A stretch of DNA of 64,000 bases from Pseudomonas sp. stari2 (GTDB lineage Bacteria; Pseudomonadota; Gammaproteobacteria; Pseudomonadales; Pseudomonadaceae). Location of the stretch: the NCBI RefSeq assembly GCF_040760005.1, contig NZ_CP099760.1, forward strand, positions 6,108,001 to 6,172,000, written 5' to 3'. Position 1 is the stretch's first letter. Each line of letters opens with the position of its first letter. The translations under genes were made by a program, and so were the position numbers. Below the pieces are notes generated by a model that did no database searches, had not been told where the DNA came from, and saw nothing but the letters and a program-made list of their open reading frames with translations. Shown here piece after piece: positions 18,229-27,431 of this stretch.

Positions 18229-19659
18229 ATGACTGCCGATATTGCCTACCTGCAAACGCTGCAACAGCCGCTGGAAGAGCTCAATCGGCTGTTCGATGCG
18301 CAGCGTGCCGCCTACGCCGCCAACCCGATGCCGCCGGCGGCCCAGCGTCAGCAATGGCTCAAGGCCCTGCGCGATTTGCTGAGCAGCGAACGGCAGGCGC
18401 TGATCGACGCCATCAGCTCCGACTTCAGCCACCGCAGCGCCGATGAAACCCTGCTCGCCGAACTGATGCCGAGCCTGCACGGCATTCACTATGCCAGCCG
18501 GCACATCAGCCAGTGGATGAAACCTTCGCGGCGCAAAGTCGGTGTCGCCTTCCAGCCGGCATCGGCGAAAGTCGTGTATCAGCCGCTGGGCGTCGTGGGC
18601 GTCATCGTGCCGTGGAATTACCCGTTGTTCCTGGCCATGGGCCCGTTGACCGGTGCCCTCGCGGCGGGCAACCGGGTGATGCTCAAGCTCAGCGAATCGA
18701 CCCCGGCCACCGGCCTGCTGCTCAAGGAGTTGCTGGCGCGAATCTTCCCCGAAGATCTGGTCTGCGTGGTGCTCGGCGAGGCCGACGTCGGCGTGGCGTT
18801 CTCGAAACTGCGTTTCGATCACCTGCTGTTCACCGGCGCTACCAGCATCGGCAAGCACGTGATGCGCGCGGCGGCGGAAAACCTCACGCCGGTGACCCTG
18901 GAGCTGGGCGGCAAATCCCCGGCCATCGTCTCCCAAGATGTACCGCTCAAGGACGCGGCCGAACGCATTGCCTTCGGCAAGACCCTCAACGCCGGCCAGA
19001 CCTGTGTGGCGCCGGACTACGTGCTGGTGCCGGAAGAACGGGTCGGCGGCTTTGTGGAAGCCTATCGCCAGGCTGTGCGCGGGTTTTATCCGACACTCGC
19101 AGACAACCCGGACTACACCGCCATCATCAATGAACGCCAATTGGCGCGACTGAACAGCTACCTCAGCGACGCCACCAGTAAGGGCGCGTTGCTGATTCCG
19201 CTGTTCGATCAGGGCCAGGGCCGACGCATGCCTCACAGCCTGCTACTGAACGTCAGCGACGAGATGACGGTGATGCAGGACGAAATCTTCGGCCCGCTGC
19301 TGCCGATCGTGCCGTACCGGAACCTGGATCAGGCATTTGCTTACATCAATCAGCGGCCACGTCCTCTGGCCCTTTACTACTTCGGCTACAACAAACGCGA
19401 ACAGAACCGCGTGCTCCACGAAACCCACTCCGGTGGCGTCTGCCTCAACGACACGCTGCTGCATGTGGCACAGGACGACATGCCGTTCGGCGGTATCGGG
19501 CCGTCGGGGATGGGCCATTACCACGGACACGAAGGCTTTCTGACCTTCAGCAAAGCCAAGGGTGTGCTGGTTAAACAGCGCTTCAACGCGGCGAAGCTGA
19601 TTTACCCGCCGTATGGCAAATCCATTCAGAAACTGATCCAGAAACTGTTCATTCGCTAA
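18229..19659 (+). CDS. laoC: Aldehyde dehydrogenase, LaoC-like (coniferyl aldehyde dehydrogenase family)
   Basis: A 476-aa NAD(P)-dependent aldehyde dehydrogenase. The cofactor and catalytic motifs are GVVGVIVPWNYP (about residues 122-133), LELGGKSPAIV (catalytic Glu, about 224) and NAGQTCVAPDYVLVP (catalytic Cys, about 258). Automatic annotation often labels this family coniferyl aldehyde dehydrogenase (CalB). The neighbourhood points instead to long-chain fatty aldehydes, as for LaoC. It is the first gene of the laoCBA-like operon, with GGAG upstream of the ATG. Confidence 0.82.
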   Translation: MTADIAYLQTLQQPLEELNRLFDAQRAAYAANPMPPAAQRQQWLKALRDLLSSERQALIDAISSDFSHRSADETLLAELMPSLHGIHYASRHISQWMKPSRRKVGVAFQPASAKVVYQPLGVVGVIVPWNYPLFLAMGPLTGALAAGNRVMLKLSESTPATGLLLKELLARIFPEDLVCVVLGEADVGVAFSKLRFDHLLFTGATSIGKHVMRAAAENLTPVTLELGGKSPAIVSQDVPLKDAAERIAFGKTLNAGQTCVAPDYVLVPEERVGGFVEAYRQAVRGFYPTLADNPDYTAIINERQLARLNSYLSDATSKGALLIPLFDQGQGRRMPHSLLLNVSDEMTVMQDEIFGPLLPIVPYRNLDQAFAYINQRPRPLALYYFGYNKREQNRVLHETHSGGVCLNDTLLHVAQDDMPFGGIGPSGMGHYHGHEGFLTFSKAKGVLVKQRFNAAKLIYPPYGKSIQKLIQKLFIR

Positions 19660-19683
19660 CGTCACCGCCGGGTAATAACAACA

Positions 19684-20229
19684 ATGCACCCAAGCCTGAC
19701 CGAAACACCTGCCCTGTCGCGCCGCGGCCTGCTGAAATTCAGCCTCGGCGCCACGGCTTTCCTCGCCACCGCCGGCCTCGGCGCTAGCCTCAGCGGCTGT
19801 TCGTCGAGCGTACCGGCCAACGGATTCGCCACGTTGCGCAGCGGCGACCTGCTGTTTTTGCGCGCGCTGATTCCGGTAATGCTCGATGGCGCCGTGGCTG
19901 CGGAAAAAATGCCCGCCGCTGTCGACGGAACCCTGAAATCACTGGATTACAGCCTCGATCACCTGTCGCCGGAAATGCTCAAGCTGACCCGACAGCTGTT
20001 CGACGTGCTGGGCATGGCCGTGACCCGGGGACCGCTGACCGGAATCTGGGGCAGTTGGGAAAACGCCAGCCCCGAGGCGATCCGGCACTTTCTCGAGCGC
20101 TGGGAAAACAGCTCGTTGAGCCTGCTGCGCATGGGCCACAGCTCCCTGCAGCAAATGGTGATGATGGCCTGGTACACCCGCGCCGAATCCTGGGCGCACT
20201 GCGGTTATCCCGGCCCACTCACGGTTTAA
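19684..20229 (+). CDS. laoB: Tat-signal small subunit, LaoB-like
   Basis: A 181-aa protein with a twin-arginine signal (SRRGLLKF at residues 12-19, hydrophobic stretch to about 36) ending in a lipobox-like LSGC (Cys about 39). It may therefore be exported folded and possibly lipidated. The mature part lacks a known catalytic motif and resembles the small accessory subunits found next to GMC dehydrogenases. It sits 24 nt after the aldehyde dehydrogenase and 41 nt before the GMC gene. In P. aeruginosa the equivalent LaoB is needed for activity of the alcohol dehydrogenase LaoA, as I recall. Symbol assigned by position. Confidence 0.72.
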   Translation: MHPSLTETPALSRRGLLKFSLGATAFLATAGLGASLSGCSSSVPANGFATLRSGDLLFLRALIPVMLDGAVAAEKMPAAVDGTLKSLDYSLDHLSPEMLKLTRQLFDVLGMAVTRGPLTGIWGSWENASPEAIRHFLERWENSSLSLLRMGHSSLQQMVMMAWYTRAESWAHCGYPGPLTV

Positions 20230-20270
20230 GACTCGCGCCTCCCCCGAACAATAATAAGAGAGCCTGATTG

Positions 20271-21866
20271 ATGCCCGTACCCGACTCGTTTCGCGAAGGC
20301 CTTGCCCGTGGCTGGAAAACCTACAACGGCGCACAACTGACCGACGACCTGACTCTGGAAGCCGACGTGGCCATCATCGGCAGCGGTGCCGGCGGCGGCA
20401 CCACGGCGGAAATCCTCAGCGCCGCCGGTTATAAAGTGCTGCTGATCGAAGAAGGCCCGCTCAAGACCAGCAGCGACTTCAAGATGCTGGAAGACAAGGC
20501 CTACAGCAGCCTTTATCAGGAAGGCATCGGCCGCATGAGCAAGGACGGCGCAATCACTATCCTTCAGGGCCGTGCGGTCGGCGGCACCACCCTGATCAAC
20601 TGGACCTCGAGTTTTCGCACCCCCGAGCCGACCCTCGAACACTGGGCCAAAGAACACAACGTCAAAGGCCACAGCCCCGCCGACATGGTGCCTTGGTTCG
20701 AAAAAATGGAGCAGCGCCTCGGCGTCGCCCCTTGGATGGTCCCACCCAACGCCAACAACGACGTAATCCGCAAAGGCTGCGAACAACTCGGCTACAGCTG
20801 GCACGTGATCCCGCGCAATGTGCGCGGCTGCTGGAACCTCGGCTACTGCGGCATGGGCTGCCCGACCAACGCCAAGCAATCGATGATGGTCACGACCATC
20901 CCGGCGACCCTGGAAAAGGGCGGCGAACTGCTCTATCTGGCTCGCGCCGAAAAACTGCTGATCAACGGCGACAAGGTCACCGGCCTGCAATGCGTGGCAA
21001 TGGACGAACGCTGCGTCGAGCCGACCGGGCGCAAGATCACGGTCAAGGCTCGCCATTACGTGCTGGCCGGCGGCGGCATCAACAGTCCCGCCCTGCTGCT
21101 GCGCTCGGATGCGCCGGATCCGCATCAACGCCTCGGCAAGCGCACGTTCCTGCACCCGGTGAACATGTCCGCCGGGCGCTTCGACGAGGTCATCAACCCG
21201 TTTTACGGAGCGCCGCAGTCGATCTACTCCGACCATTTCCAGTGGAAGGACGGCACCACCGGGCCGATGGCCTTCAAACTCGAAGTGCCGCCGTTGCACC
21301 CGGCGCTGGCCGCCACCCTGCTCGGCGGCTTCGGTCAGGAAAACGCACAGCACATGGTCGACCTGCCCCACACTCATGCCATGCTGGCTCTGCTGCGTGA
21401 CGGGTTTCACCAGGACAGTCAGGGTGGCAGCGTCGAATTGCGTGGCGACGGCTCGCCGGTCCTCGATTATCAGGTGTCGCCTTACGCCTGGGACGGTTTG
21501 CGCCGGGCCTTCCTTGTCATGGCCGAGATCCAGTTCGCCGGTGGCGCCAAAGCGGTGATGCCGATGCACGCGGATGCACGTTATGTGAATAGCCTGGCCG
21601 AGGCGCGCAAGATGATCGACGGTTTGAGCCTCGAGCTGTACCGCACCCGCCTGGGCAGCGCCCACGTCATGGGCGGTTGTGCGATGGGCGAAGACTCGAA
21701 AACCGCCGTCACCGACAGTCTCGGCCGCCATCATCAACTGAGCAATCTGTCGATTCACGACGGCTCGCTGTTCCCCACCAGCATCGGCGCCAACCCGCAG
21801 TTGTCGGTGTATGGTCTGACGGCGCAACTGGCGACGTCCCTCGGCGAACGGCTGAAAAACCCGTGA
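20271..21866 (+). CDS. laoA: GMC family FAD-dependent alcohol dehydrogenase, LaoA-like
   Basis: A 531-aa GMC oxidoreductase. The FAD-binding motif is VAIIGSGAGGGTTAEIL (about residues 33-49), followed by GRAVGGTTLINW (about 101-112). The C-terminal catalytic region GSAHVMGGCAMG and GSLFPTSIGANPQLSVYGL carries the His/Asn positions of the family. A Cys-rich patch (VRGCWNLGYCGMGCP, about 184-198) is typical of membrane-associated members. A TTG lies one codon upstream; ATG at 20271 is preferred. Expected role: oxidation of long-chain alcohols to aldehydes, passing electrons to the respiratory chain. Confidence 0.82.
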   Translation: MPVPDSFREGLARGWKTYNGAQLTDDLTLEADVAIIGSGAGGGTTAEILSAAGYKVLLIEEGPLKTSSDFKMLEDKAYSSLYQEGIGRMSKDGAITILQGRAVGGTTLINWTSSFRTPEPTLEHWAKEHNVKGHSPADMVPWFEKMEQRLGVAPWMVPPNANNDVIRKGCEQLGYSWHVIPRNVRGCWNLGYCGMGCPTNAKQSMMVTTIPATLEKGGELLYLARAEKLLINGDKVTGLQCVAMDERCVEPTGRKITVKARHYVLAGGGINSPALLLRSDAPDPHQRLGKRTFLHPVNMSAGRFDEVINPFYGAPQSIYSDHFQWKDGTTGPMAFKLEVPPLHPALAATLLGGFGQENAQHMVDLPHTHAMLALLRDGFHQDSQGGSVELRGDGSPVLDYQVSPYAWDGLRRAFLVMAEIQFAGGAKAVMPMHADARYVNSLAEARKMIDGLSLELYRTRLGSAHVMGGCAMGEDSKTAVTDSLGRHHQLSNLSIHDGSLFPTSIGANPQLSVYGLTAQLATSLGERLKNP

Positions 21867-21894
21867 AAAAGCCGAAGATTCGTACCGTCCATAG

Positions 21895-22461
<567 letters not shown>

Positions 22462-22524
22462 CGACCGTTCAAACGGCGCCCGCGTGCACTACGGGCGCCA
22501 ATGCGGCACAATTGCGCGCATTGA

Positions 22525-22815
<291 letters not shown>

Positions 22816-22825
22816 GTCTCTGACC

Positions 22826-22852
22826 GTGATCGCAGCGTCAGGCTGCGATCAC
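22826..22852. terminator. Hairpin between convergent genes, probable terminator
   Basis: A perfect 11-bp stem has arms GTGATCGCAGC (22826-22836) and GCTGCGATCAC (22842-22852) around a 5-nt loop. It lies between the ferredoxin stop and a convergent gene. There is no clear T-run, so termination efficiency is uncertain. Confidence 0.55.
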
Positions 22853-22853
22853 G

Positions 22854-23177
22854 TCATTCACGCTGCTCGAATCCTTCCCCGGTACAGCCCAGGCAACGCA
22901 CGAAAGCCGCTTTCGCCGGCGCCACCACCAGCGCCTCCCCCGCATCGCCGACACCGCCACCCAGCGCGGTAAACGGCAACGACACCACAAACACCCCCGC
23001 ACCGATCACCGTGGCCGCCACCAGCAAGGGGCGGGCAATCAGCAGATCGCCGATCATGGCGTAGGCCGGTGGATTCTGGATGGCATATCGCGGATCACCG
23101 CTGCCGCCCTCCGTGGCCTGAACGGTCAGGCTGGAGCACAGCAGCAGTGCGAGGAGCAGGGCTTGCGAGGACTTCAT
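22854..23177 (-). CDS. Hypothetical small exported/membrane protein
   Basis: A 107-aa protein with a signal peptide ([21 protein letters not shown]) and one long hydrophobic, Gly-rich segment at about residues 48-75 ([20 protein letters not shown]). It ends in a two-Cys motif ([10 protein letters not shown]). I do not recognise a functional family; some Pseudomonas annotations call such proteins 'multidrug transporter', which the sequence does not support. It lies between mutM and the ferredoxin, convergent with the latter. Confidence 0.65.
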   Translation of the reverse strand: MKSSQALLLALLLCSSLTVQATEGGSGDPRYAIQNPPAYAMIGDLLIARPLLVAATVIGAGVFVVSLPFTALGGGVGDAGEALVVAPAKAAFVRCLGCTGEGFEQRE

Positions 23178-23244
23178 GGCACGATCCTTCGGGCTGAACA
23201 GTGAGACAACTCACTATAGACCGTAGGACTTTTTCAGCTTTTCG

Positions 23245-24057
23245 TCAGGTCTGGCAGCGCGGACAGAAGACACTGGCCCGCTGGCCCAGCTTCACTTCCC
23301 GCAGGCCTGTGCCGCAGACCTTGCAGTGTTCGCCACCGCGACCGTAGACAAACAGCTCCTGCTGGAAATACCCCGGCTGCCCGTCACCACCAATAAAGTC
23401 GCGCAACGTGGTACCGCCACGTTCGATGGCGGCGGCGAGGATGCGTTTGATCTCGATCGCCAGCTTCAGATAACGCGCCCGGGAAATACCCTTGGCTTCA
23501 CGGCGCGGATCGATGCCGGCGGCGAACAGTGCTTCTGTCGCGTAAATATTGCCGACCCCCACCACCACCGCGTTGTCCATGATGAACGGCTTGACCGCCA
23601 TCGACCGTCCGCGTGACAGCTGAAACAACCGTTCGCCATCGAACAGATCGGTCAACGGCTCCGGCCCCAGGCGAATCAGCAATTCGTGATTGAGTGGATC
23701 GTTGCTCCAGAGCATCGCCCCGAACCGTCGCGGATCGGTGTAGCGCAGGGCCAGGCCGGATTCCAGTTCGATATCCACATGCTCATGCTTGGCTGCCGGC
23801 ATTCCGACCTCCACCAATCGCAAATTGCCCGACATGCCCAGATGGCTGATCAGTGTGCCGACTTCGGCATTGATCAGCAGGTACTTGGCGCGCCGCTCGA
23901 CCAGCACGATGCGCTGCCCGGACAGGCGCACATCGAGGTCTTCGGGAATCGGCCAGCGCAGCCGCCGGTCACGCACGATCACCCGGCTGACGCGCTGGCC
24001 TTCCAGGTGCGGGGCGATGCCGCGGCGGGTGGTTTCGACTTCCGGCAGTTCAGGCAT
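23245..24057 (-). CDS. mutM: Formamidopyrimidine-DNA glycosylase MutM (Fpg)
   Basis: A 270-aa bifunctional DNA glycosylase/AP lyase removing 8-oxoguanine and FaPy lesions. The mature N-terminus [12 protein letters not shown] gives the catalytic Pro2 and Glu3. A conserved Lys/helix-two-turn-helix region follows ([18 protein letters not shown], about 170-187). The C-terminal zinc finger has four Cys (CKVCG and CPRC, residues 245-268). Length and all key residues are normal. Confidence 0.96.
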   Translation of the reverse strand: MPELPEVETTRRGIAPHLEGQRVSRVIVRDRRLRWPIPEDLDVRLSGQRIVLVERRAKYLLINAEVGTLISHLGMSGNLRLVEVGMPAAKHEHVDIELESGLALRYTDPRRFGAMLWSNDPLNHELLIRLGPEPLTDLFDGERLFQLSRGRSMAVKPFIMDNAVVVGVGNIYATEALFAAGIDPRREAKGISRARYLKLAIEIKRILAAAIERGGTTLRDFIGGDGQPGYFQQELFVYGRGGEHCKVCGTGLREVKLGQRASVFCPRCQT

Positions 24058-24085
24058 GGATTCCTCGAATCATCAGCTTCCTTAA

Positions 24086-24952
24086 TCAGTGCGCGCCAAG
24101 TTCGCGGATTGTCTGCTTCAACGTTTCGAAGTCGTAATCCGAGAGGCCGATGTACTCAAGCACCAGCGGCCCGACGGCCTGCCACTCGAAGTCTTCGCTC
24201 TGGTTGCCCAGCACCCGGTAAGACGCGCAGATGTGCTCGGCCATTTTCAGGATCGCCAGCAGGTTTTTCATCTGGCTGTTACGCGAAGTCTCGTCGCTGA
24301 AGATCGCCATGGCGTTGTGGTGATTGGCGATGGCCGCGCTGACATGCTCCGGCAGGCGCCAGGACTTGGCGGTGTAGTAACCGACCACCGAGTGGTTGGT
24401 GTTGTAGACATCGTTCTCGGTGTCCACGACCCGGCGTTCGGCACCCGCGTTGGCATAAGCCTGTTCGAGTGTCTTCATGTAATCCGGGAAACGCTGAAGC
24501 ATCAGCGGCACACCGCAGTCGTGGAACAGACCCAAGGCGTAAGCCTCGTCGCTCGCCTCGGTGCCGACGCGCTTGGCCAGGGTCAGGCAGGTCATGGCCA
24601 CGTCCTGAGCGGTGTCCCAGAAACGGTTCAGGGTGACGATGGTGTCGTCGTTCATCTCGCCCTTGATCGACATGGCGTTGATCAGATTGATGATCGAACG
24701 GCTGCCCAGCAGGTTCACCGCGCGCTTGATCGAGGTGATCTTGTTGCTCAGGCCGTAATACGGCGAGTTGACGATTTTCAGCAGCGAGCCGGAAAGGCCG
24801 GGATCCTGGGAGATCAGCTTGGCGATCGTCTCCAGGTCCGGGTCGGGCATGTATTGCTCCATTTGCAGATCCACCATGATCTGCGGCTGCGCGGGCACGC
24901 TGATGCCTTGCAGGGACTGTTGAATCTGTTCGGTGGTCAGCTCTTGGGACAT
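24086..24952 (-). CDS. HDOD domain protein
   Basis: A 288-aa protein whose central part (about residues 18-215) is an HDOD domain, a degenerate HD hydrolase fold used in signalling. Visible markers are ISQDPGLSGSLLKIVNSPYYG, INLINAMSIKG and ALGLFHDCGVPLML. HDOD proteins act as adaptors in motility, c-di-GMP and stress signalling; no output domain is fused here. It lies 28 nt upstream of mutM on the same strand. Confidence 0.85.
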   Translation of the reverse strand: MSQELTTEQIQQSLQGISVPAQPQIMVDLQMEQYMPDPDLETIAKLISQDPGLSGSLLKIVNSPYYGLSNKITSIKRAVNLLGSRSIINLINAMSIKGEMNDDTIVTLNRFWDTAQDVAMTCLTLAKRVGTEASDEAYALGLFHDCGVPLMLQRFPDYMKTLEQAYANAGAERRVVDTENDVYNTNHSVVGYYTAKSWRLPEHVSAAIANHHNAMAIFSDETSRNSQMKNLLAILKMAEHICASYRVLGNQSEDFEWQAVGPLVLEYIGLSDYDFETLKQTIRELGAH

Positions 24953-25125
24953 AAGTACACACTCTGGGACAGGCGGCGATTCTAACCTCTAAAAACCGAC
25001 GCACGACACACCAGTGGGCAATTCGCAGGAACTTTCACTTTTCCCCAGCCTTCGGAATCTGTAGTGCCCGGAACAGTTCTCCATCTGTCTCGGGCAGTAA
25101 TCCCAACAGACTCAGGAGCTTAACG

Positions 25126-25665
25126 ATGGCAAATTCTCTCGGCAGCAAGCGCGTCGCTTTTCTGGTAACCGATGGTTTCGAGCAAGTTGAACTGACCGGT
25201 CCCAAACAGGCACTCGAGCAGGCTGGAGCGCAGGTTGACATCCTCTCCGCCGAAACCGGCAGCGTCAAAGGCTGGAACCACGATAAACCTGCGGACGACT
25301 TCAAGGTCGACCAGACTTTCCAGGGCGCAAGCATCGATCAGTACGACGCCGTGGTGCTCCCGGGCGGCGTGCAGAACTCTGACACCATCCGCATCGACCA
25401 GGACGCGCAACATCTGGTCAAGACCGGTGCCTCCGCCGGCAAACCGATCGCGGTGATCTGTCACGGTAGCTGGCTGCTGATTTCGGCCGGGCTGGTCAAT
25501 GGCAAGACCATGACCAGCTACAAGACCGTCAAGGACGATCTGGTCAATGCGGGGGTGAACTGGGTAGATCAGAAAGTCGTAAAAGACGGCAACCTGATCA
25601 GCAGCCGCCAACCGGACGATATTCCGGCATTCAGCAAAGCGCTGATTGACGCGCTGTCGGCATAG
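25126..25665 (+). CDS. DJ-1/PfpI family protein (type 1 glutamine amidotransferase-like)
   Basis: A 179-aa protein of the DJ-1/ThiJ/PfpI superfamily. The nucleophile elbow is AVICHGSWLL (Cys about 108), preceded by DAVVLPGG (about 75-82). Members include glyoxalase III/deglycase-type stress proteins and PfpI peptidases; the sequence cannot separate these activities. The ATG has a good upstream GGAGC. P. aeruginosa has a pfpI gene near the equivalent position as I recall, so orthology is likely. Confidence 0.87.
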   Translation: MANSLGSKRVAFLVTDGFEQVELTGPKQALEQAGAQVDILSAETGSVKGWNHDKPADDFKVDQTFQGASIDQYDAVVLPGGVQNSDTIRIDQDAQHLVKTGASAGKPIAVICHGSWLLISAGLVNGKTMTSYKTVKDDLVNAGVNWVDQKVVKDGNLISSRQPDDIPAFSKALIDALSA

Positions 25666-25757
25666 AGCACAAGCGGGTGGACACGGGGGTGGGCCTGCTT
25701 GTAACGAGGTCCGCCGCGTTTCATCGCACGCCAGACCCGGCATAAGGCGCAACACGG

Positions 25758-25763
25758 TATACT
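25758..25763 (+). promoter_or_regulatory. Candidate -10 element for rlmI
   Basis: TATACT (5 of 6 to consensus) lies 27 nt before the rlmI ATG in a short GC-poor patch. The -35 region is weak. Confidence 0.35.
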
Positions 25764-25789
25764 CCCGCTCTTTTTTTCGGAGCGACGTC

Positions 25790-26986
25790 ATGTCCCTGCC
25801 TAGCTTGCGCCTCAAAGCCAACGCCGACCGTCGCCTGCGCGCCGGCCATCTGTGGGTCTACAGCAACGAAATCGACGTGGCCGCCACCCCGTTGCACGGC
25901 TTCAAGGCCGGCGACCAGGCGATCCTCGAAGCCGCCGGCGGCAAGCCGCTGGGCATCGTGGCCATGAGCCCGAACAACCTGATCTGCGCCCGCCTGCTGT
26001 CGCGCGACATCAAGCTGCCGCTGGACAAGTCGCTGCTGGTGCACCGCCTGAACGTGGCCCTTTCCCTGCGTCAGCGCCTGTTCGACAAACCGTTCTATCG
26101 TCTGGTCTACGGCGATTCCGACCTGCTGCCGGGTCTGGTGGTCGACCGTTTCGGCGACATCCTCGTGGTGCAACTCGCTTCGGCGACCATGGAAGCCCAT
26201 AAAGATGACGTGATCGCGGCGCTCACCCAAGTGCTCAAGCCAAGCGGCATCCTGTTCAAGAACGACTCCGCCGCCCGCGATGCCGAAGGCCTCGAGCGTT
26301 ACACCGAAACCGTCTTCGGCGTGGTGCCGGAGTGGGTGGCGCTGGAAGAGAACGGCGTGAAATTCGAAGCACCAGTCGTTCAAGGTCAGAAAACCGGCTG
26401 GTTCTACGATCACCGCATGAACCGCGCCCGCCTCGCCCCTTACGCCAAGGGCAAACGCGTGCTGGACCTGTACAGCTACATCGGTGGCTGGGGCGTCCAA
26501 GCCGCCGCATTCGGTGCCAGCGAAGTGTTCTGCGTCGACGCATCGGGCTTCGCCCTCGACGGTGTGGAGCGCAATGCCGCGCTGAACGGTTTCGCCGACA
26601 AGATGACCTGCATCGAAGGCGACGTCTTCGAAGCCCTGAAGGAGCTCAAGGCCAGCGAAGAGCGCTTCGACGTGATCGTGGCCGATCCGCCTGCGTTCAT
26701 CAAACGCAAGAAGGACATGAAAAATGGTGAAGGCGCCTACCGCCGCCTGAACGAGCAAGCCATGCGCCTGCTCAACAAGGACGGCATCCTGGTCAGCGCT
26801 TCGTGCTCGATGCACCTGCCGGAAGACGATCTGCAGAACATCCTGCTGACCAGCGCCCGTCACCTGGATCGCAACATCCAGTTGCTGGAACGCGGCGGTC
26901 AAGGCCCGGATCATCCGGTGCACCCGGCCATTCCCGAAACCCGCTACATCAAGAGCATCACCTGCCGTCTGCTGCCCAACAGCTGA
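25790..26986 (+). CDS. rlmI: 23S rRNA (cytosine(1962)-C(5))-methyltransferase RlmI
   Basis: A 398-aa class I SAM methyltransferase with an N-terminal PUA domain (about residues 3-80, LKANADRRLRAGHLWVYSNEI). The SAM motif VLDLYSYIGGWGVQAAAFGA lies near residues 224-243, the catalytic-pocket motif VIVADPPAFIKRK near 295-307, and SASCSMHLPE holds the Cys nucleophile region. The open frame extends 48 codons upstream; the ATG at 25790 is chosen because the PUA domain begins there. A strong terminator follows. Confidence 0.92.
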   Translation: MSLPSLRLKANADRRLRAGHLWVYSNEIDVAATPLHGFKAGDQAILEAAGGKPLGIVAMSPNNLICARLLSRDIKLPLDKSLLVHRLNVALSLRQRLFDKPFYRLVYGDSDLLPGLVVDRFGDILVVQLASATMEAHKDDVIAALTQVLKPSGILFKNDSAARDAEGLERYTETVFGVVPEWVALEENGVKFEAPVVQGQKTGWFYDHRMNRARLAPYAKGKRVLDLYSYIGGWGVQAAAFGASEVFCVDASGFALDGVERNAALNGFADKMTCIEGDVFEALKELKASEERFDVIVADPPAFIKRKKDMKNGEGAYRRLNEQAMRLLNKDGILVSASCSMHLPEDDLQNILLTSARHLDRNIQLLERGGQGPDHPVHPAIPETRYIKSITCRLLPNS

Positions 26987-27012
26987 CAGACGCACGGCAT
27001 TGACGCTATCGA

Positions 27013-27042
27013 AAGGGGAGCCCACGGGCTCCCCTTCTTTTT
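27013..27042 (+). terminator. Rho-independent terminator after rlmI
   Basis: A perfect 11-bp stem has arms AAGGGGAGCCC (27013-27023) and GGGCTCCCCTT (27026-27036), followed by CTTTTT. It separates rlmI from the AT-rich stretch that follows, so the downstream cassette must carry its own promoter. Confidence 0.9.
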
Positions 27043-27045
27043 GTC

Positions 27046-27285
27046 TTGCTCTTTGCTTTCCTACATTGATCGTCTTGCCGACGTGCAGGATATTTCCTTA
27101 AATATTTTATTTACTGGAATTTAACTTACACACTTACTTTCAGCCAAAGATCACTCCGACAAAATTACTGGATTATTCCTACTTAATATTTGCTTGCGAT
27201 TAATCCATTACAAACTATTATTAAGTCGTCACCACGAAGGTGGCACAAACTAATCACGAAGCACCAACGAACAAGGAGTTCAATC
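27046..27285 (+). other. AT-rich leader/promoter region of the SagB-AurF cassette
   Basis: 240 nt without a gene. GC is 62 of 180 bases (34%) over 27061-27240, counted by hand, against GC-rich flanks. This marks either a strong regulatory region or foreign DNA. A possible sigma-70 promoter lies inside (annotated separately). No transposase, att-like direct repeat or tRNA fragment was seen at the border. Confidence 0.75.
27194..27221 (+). promoter_or_regulatory. Candidate sigma-70 promoter for the peptide/SagB cassette
   Basis: TTGCGA (27194-27199, 4 of 6) is followed 16 nt later by TATTAT (27216-27221, 5 of 6). The predicted start would lie about 55 nt before the small ORF. The region is AT-rich, which inflates chance matches. 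Confidence 0.4.
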
Positions 27286-27357
27286 ATGAAAGCAATTACT
27301 CTGGAATCCCGCACCCTCGCAAACCTGGCTTTTCTGGTCGCACCTAAAGCCCGCTAA
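27286..27357 (+). CDS. 23-aa peptide ORF, candidate precursor or leader peptide
   Basis: ATG to TAA encodes 23 residues beginning MKAITLESR and ending FLVAPKAR. A strong Shine-Dalgarno AAGGAG sits 8 nt upstream of the ATG, better than that of the enzyme gene that follows. It has two positive C-terminal residues, a hydrophobic middle (LANLAFLVA), and no Cys. Size and position, immediately before a hairpin and a tailoring-enzyme operon, resemble pqqA-type and other ribosomal-peptide precursors. It could instead be a regulatory leader peptide; it has no run of one amino acid that would suggest classical attenuation. I know of no named family match. That it is translated is likely; its role is inference. 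Confidence 0.65.
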   Translation: MKAITLESRTLANLAFLVAPKAR

Positions 27358-27365
27358 GTAAAGTT

Positions 27366-27394
27366 GGCGCTGGGTATGCCGGCTACCCAGCGCC
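27366..27394 (+). promoter_or_regulatory. Intercistronic hairpin between peptide ORF and SagB gene
   Basis: A perfect 11-bp stem has arms GGCGCTGGGTA (27366-27376) and TACCCAGCGCC (27384-27394) with a 7-nt loop. It starts 8 nt after the peptide stop. The following bases (TCTGGCAAAAC) contain no U-run, so it is not a standard terminator. Such hairpins after precursor genes often stabilise the short upstream transcript or cause partial read-through, giving more peptide than enzyme. Confidence 0.7.
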
Positions 27395-27431
27395 TCTGGC
27401 AAAACACTCATCCAGAGCAGCGTGCCCCAAC

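Noticed and set aside
27366..27394. Reading the hairpin after the 23-codon ORF as a rho-independent terminator
   Set aside because: No U-tract follows the stem and the SagB gene has no other obvious promoter in the remaining 37 nt.
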